Shown here: positions 34,712 to 36,384 of the stretch, in pieces
Numbering within the stretch: position 1 is the first letter of the stretch
Layout of the letters: each line of letters begins with the position of its first letter
NCBI RefSeq assembly: GCF_000003605.2
Contig: NW_003122411.1
Location: 535,007 to 571,390 of the forward strand
From: Saccoglossus kowalevskii
Lineage: Eukaryota; Hemichordata; Enteropneusta; Harrimaniidae
Direction: 5' to 3'
DNA: 36,384 nt
The notes under the pieces: model-generated
Databases searched by the model: none
Told to the model about the DNA's origin: nothing
The model's input: only the letters and a program-made list of their open reading frames with translations
Position numbers and translations under genes: made by a program

Positions 34712-36205
34712 ATGAGTATTCGCGACTGGTTCATTATTAAGGTGTTCTGCGTTGCCGTCGTAGCACTGGCTTTCCCTTCGCCAATTCGTGCTATGCCCAT
34801 CAGATACACCAAGTTACTGTCTTCGTCGCGTATACTAGAGGCGCCTCTCTACCGAATGAACACGGGGACTGGACGGAGCATTCCCGGAGAATATATTGTA
34901 AAACTTAAAGTAAGTGGATTATACTTCAAAGAAGAACTTAGTGCATGAAACATATGCACAGTCTTCTGTAGGGCAAATCGTATCTATAAAGGCTGTTACT
35001 TCAATGTGAATACATCATAAATTAATAGTACGTACAAGCAATTCGAGACACAATAATTTTGAATACAAATAATGAGGTTAAAATAATTAATTATCCATAT
35101 CAATGCTATGAATAAAGTAATTTAATGAAACGCCACTAAAGCGACTAGAGATTCATATCAAACCGTAAAATTTTGAAAGAATAGTACGAATAACTTAACT
35201 TAACTAACTTAAAGATCTGCTCACCAGCCTCTTACTAGGGGGTCCAACGGCATGCTCTCCCTTAAAAAAATGTCACAAAGGGTTTCAGCTTGGAGGGGCG
35301 ACGAGATCTGCTTATGTTGACTCCAAACAGAATTGTCATCTTCTGTTCAACAGTTTAACTCGGTTGCCCTGGAGATTGACGATGCATTCATGCCACAGAC
35401 AAGCCCAATCGACTTCTGTACAGTGTGCTTCTTAATATTGATATCAATTGAAGTAAATTGAAGTCTATATTTTTTAAAATAGTTGTTCATGGCCACCGAG
35501 TTTACATCGATTTCCCAAAAAACAGAAATGTATATAAACAGCTTCTTAAATCAACTCGCAAGTACAAAACAGCAAACAAGTGACAAATACATCATACATG
35601 GTCAAAACAATGAAGAAGCGGTGTCAGGTGTTTCAAAAGAATGAGAACACCCTGACGCAAAGTCGATATCAAACCGTGTTGTAGTGTAACTCCTCGACGC
35701 GTATCGAATACGTTTTTTTTTTCAGAGTGATATTAGTGACGACGATGTGAACAAGTTTAAGAGAACTTTCAGCAAAATATGTAAGAAGAGGGTCTACGCT
35801 TGGACGTGAAATTCAACCTGACCAAAGTTATGAAAGGATTCACTGCAAAGATGTCACCTGACGCTGTGAGTATCGTAAGTATTCTTTTTTAACTTTTCTA
35901 CATTGTTGACGTTTGATTCGTTAGCTGTATGTTTAAAATATCATTATTGAAGGTGATGTGTCAATGTCTGCTTTCACGGGCTCGATGCGGAGGATATGTT
36001 TGGATGAAGCTCAAACAACATTTGTTTACTAAGCATAAACACCTAGATTTTCAATGTTTCTGTACGATGTAGCTAAGATGGATGGACGAGGTTGATTTTG
36101 TAGAAGAAGACTCTGTTGTTTCATTGGATTCTATTCCATGGGGATTGGACAGAATTGACCAGACTCATCTTCCATTGGACAACGTCTATGATCCGAGTCC
36201 TCTAG
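34712..36205 (+). CDS. Secreted proteinase-K-type subtilase (family S8), first three coding exons; continues past the window
   Basis: The exons are 34712-34909, 35726-35874 and 36073-36205, with GT-AG borders. Exon 1 begins MSIRDWFIIKVFCVAVVALA, a clear signal peptide, and ends IPGEYIVKLK, the first strand of an inhibitor I9 propeptide. Exon 2 gives SDISDDDVNKFKRTFSKICK and then KFNLTKVMKGFTAKMSPDAV, the GF-containing core of the propeptide. Exon 3 gives WMDEVDFVEEDSVVSLD and then IPWGLDRIDQTHLPLDNVYD, the propeptide end and the conserved WGLDRI start of mature proteinase-K-like enzymes. The Asp-His-Ser catalytic residues lie in later exons outside the window. By family, the propeptide assists folding, inhibits the enzyme and is cleaved off. 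Exon 2 has a one-base frame break at about 35790. A 47-base GT-AG segment (35781-35827) would also restore the frame, but would remove conserved propeptide sequence, so I consider it unlikely. Confidence 0.85.
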
Positions 36206-36384
36206 GTAACTAGCATTTACATAATTATTAGACCAGATGTGGAAGAAAAACAACAAGAACAGAAAATTCTTTGGCGACTTGCAATTCACCACTGAGAAAA
36301 AATAATATTTATATATGAGTACTGCTGGATTAAAACACACAGATTTATTGTAGTGTAATATTATGATATAATATGTGTTTACAA
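36206..36384 (+). other. Intron 3 of the subtilase gene (incomplete)
   Basis: Starts with GTAACTAG directly after exon 3. No further exon or catalytic motif is seen up to the window edge. Confidence 0.6.

Noticed and set aside
1-36384. tRNA, rRNA or CRISPR features
   Set aside because: No tRNA TPsiC or acceptor pairing, rRNA-like block or regularly spaced repeat-spacer array was found on reading the sequence. A covariance-model search was not possible here.

Overview
The window reads as AT-rich nuclear DNA of an invertebrate animal. It has GT-AG introns, a metazoan-type mitochondrial rRNA methyltransferase gene split into eight coding exons, AATAAA signals, a decayed Tc1/mariner-type transposon and a 50-base assembly gap. 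I cannot name the species. A marine invertebrate (ambulacrarian, cephalochordate or lophotrochozoan) would fit, but that is only an impression.

Layout. (1) 935-6752, minus strand: MRM1 (mitochondrial rRNA 2'-O-ribose methyltransferase), reconstructed exon by exon to an unbroken 463-codon reading frame. Its third intron holds a 1.1-kb transposon remnant with ~105-bp terminal inverted repeats. (2) 6753-13068: non-coding, with a promoter-like cluster near 7.74-7.86 kb and possible 5' exons of the next gene. (3) 13174-14925, plus: a 583-aa Lys/Glu-rich protein with a single coding exon. (4) 14926-21120: 3' UTR, GC-rich islands, the assembly gap, and a probable promoter, first exon and 5'-UTR intron of the next gene. 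(5) 21121-28903, plus: a giant coding exon, open apart from two one-base breaks, that would encode about 2,594 aa. It is built of two kinds of internal repeats, a non-repetitive segment and a helical C-terminus. (6) 28904-34617: 3' UTR and intergenic DNA with an NRF1-like/X-box cluster and an inverted repeat. (7) 34712 to beyond the right edge, plus: the start of a secreted proteinase-K-type subtilase (signal peptide, I9 propeptide, first residues of the mature enzyme).

Main observation. The two Lys-rich genes in (3) and (5) are neighbours on the same strand. They share an N-terminal signature (xFFxKxxYGKTxYxRR), a downstream KTxxFI motif, SSDDE acidic clusters, KKxKKEKK blocks, and the same architecture: one coding exon preceded by a splice acceptor 80-105 bp upstream of the ATG. 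I recognise no described family with this signature and treat the pair as a candidate undescribed paralogous family. MRM1 and the subtilase show no functional link to it.

Caution. Three reading-frame breaks occur in otherwise well-preserved coding sequence (near 24251, 27783-27793 and 35790). Each behaves like the loss of one base, so sequence or assembly error is the simplest explanation. The first break also has a canonical A-AAA-AAC slippery heptamer in the correct frame just before the stop, so the alternatives are kept separate below.
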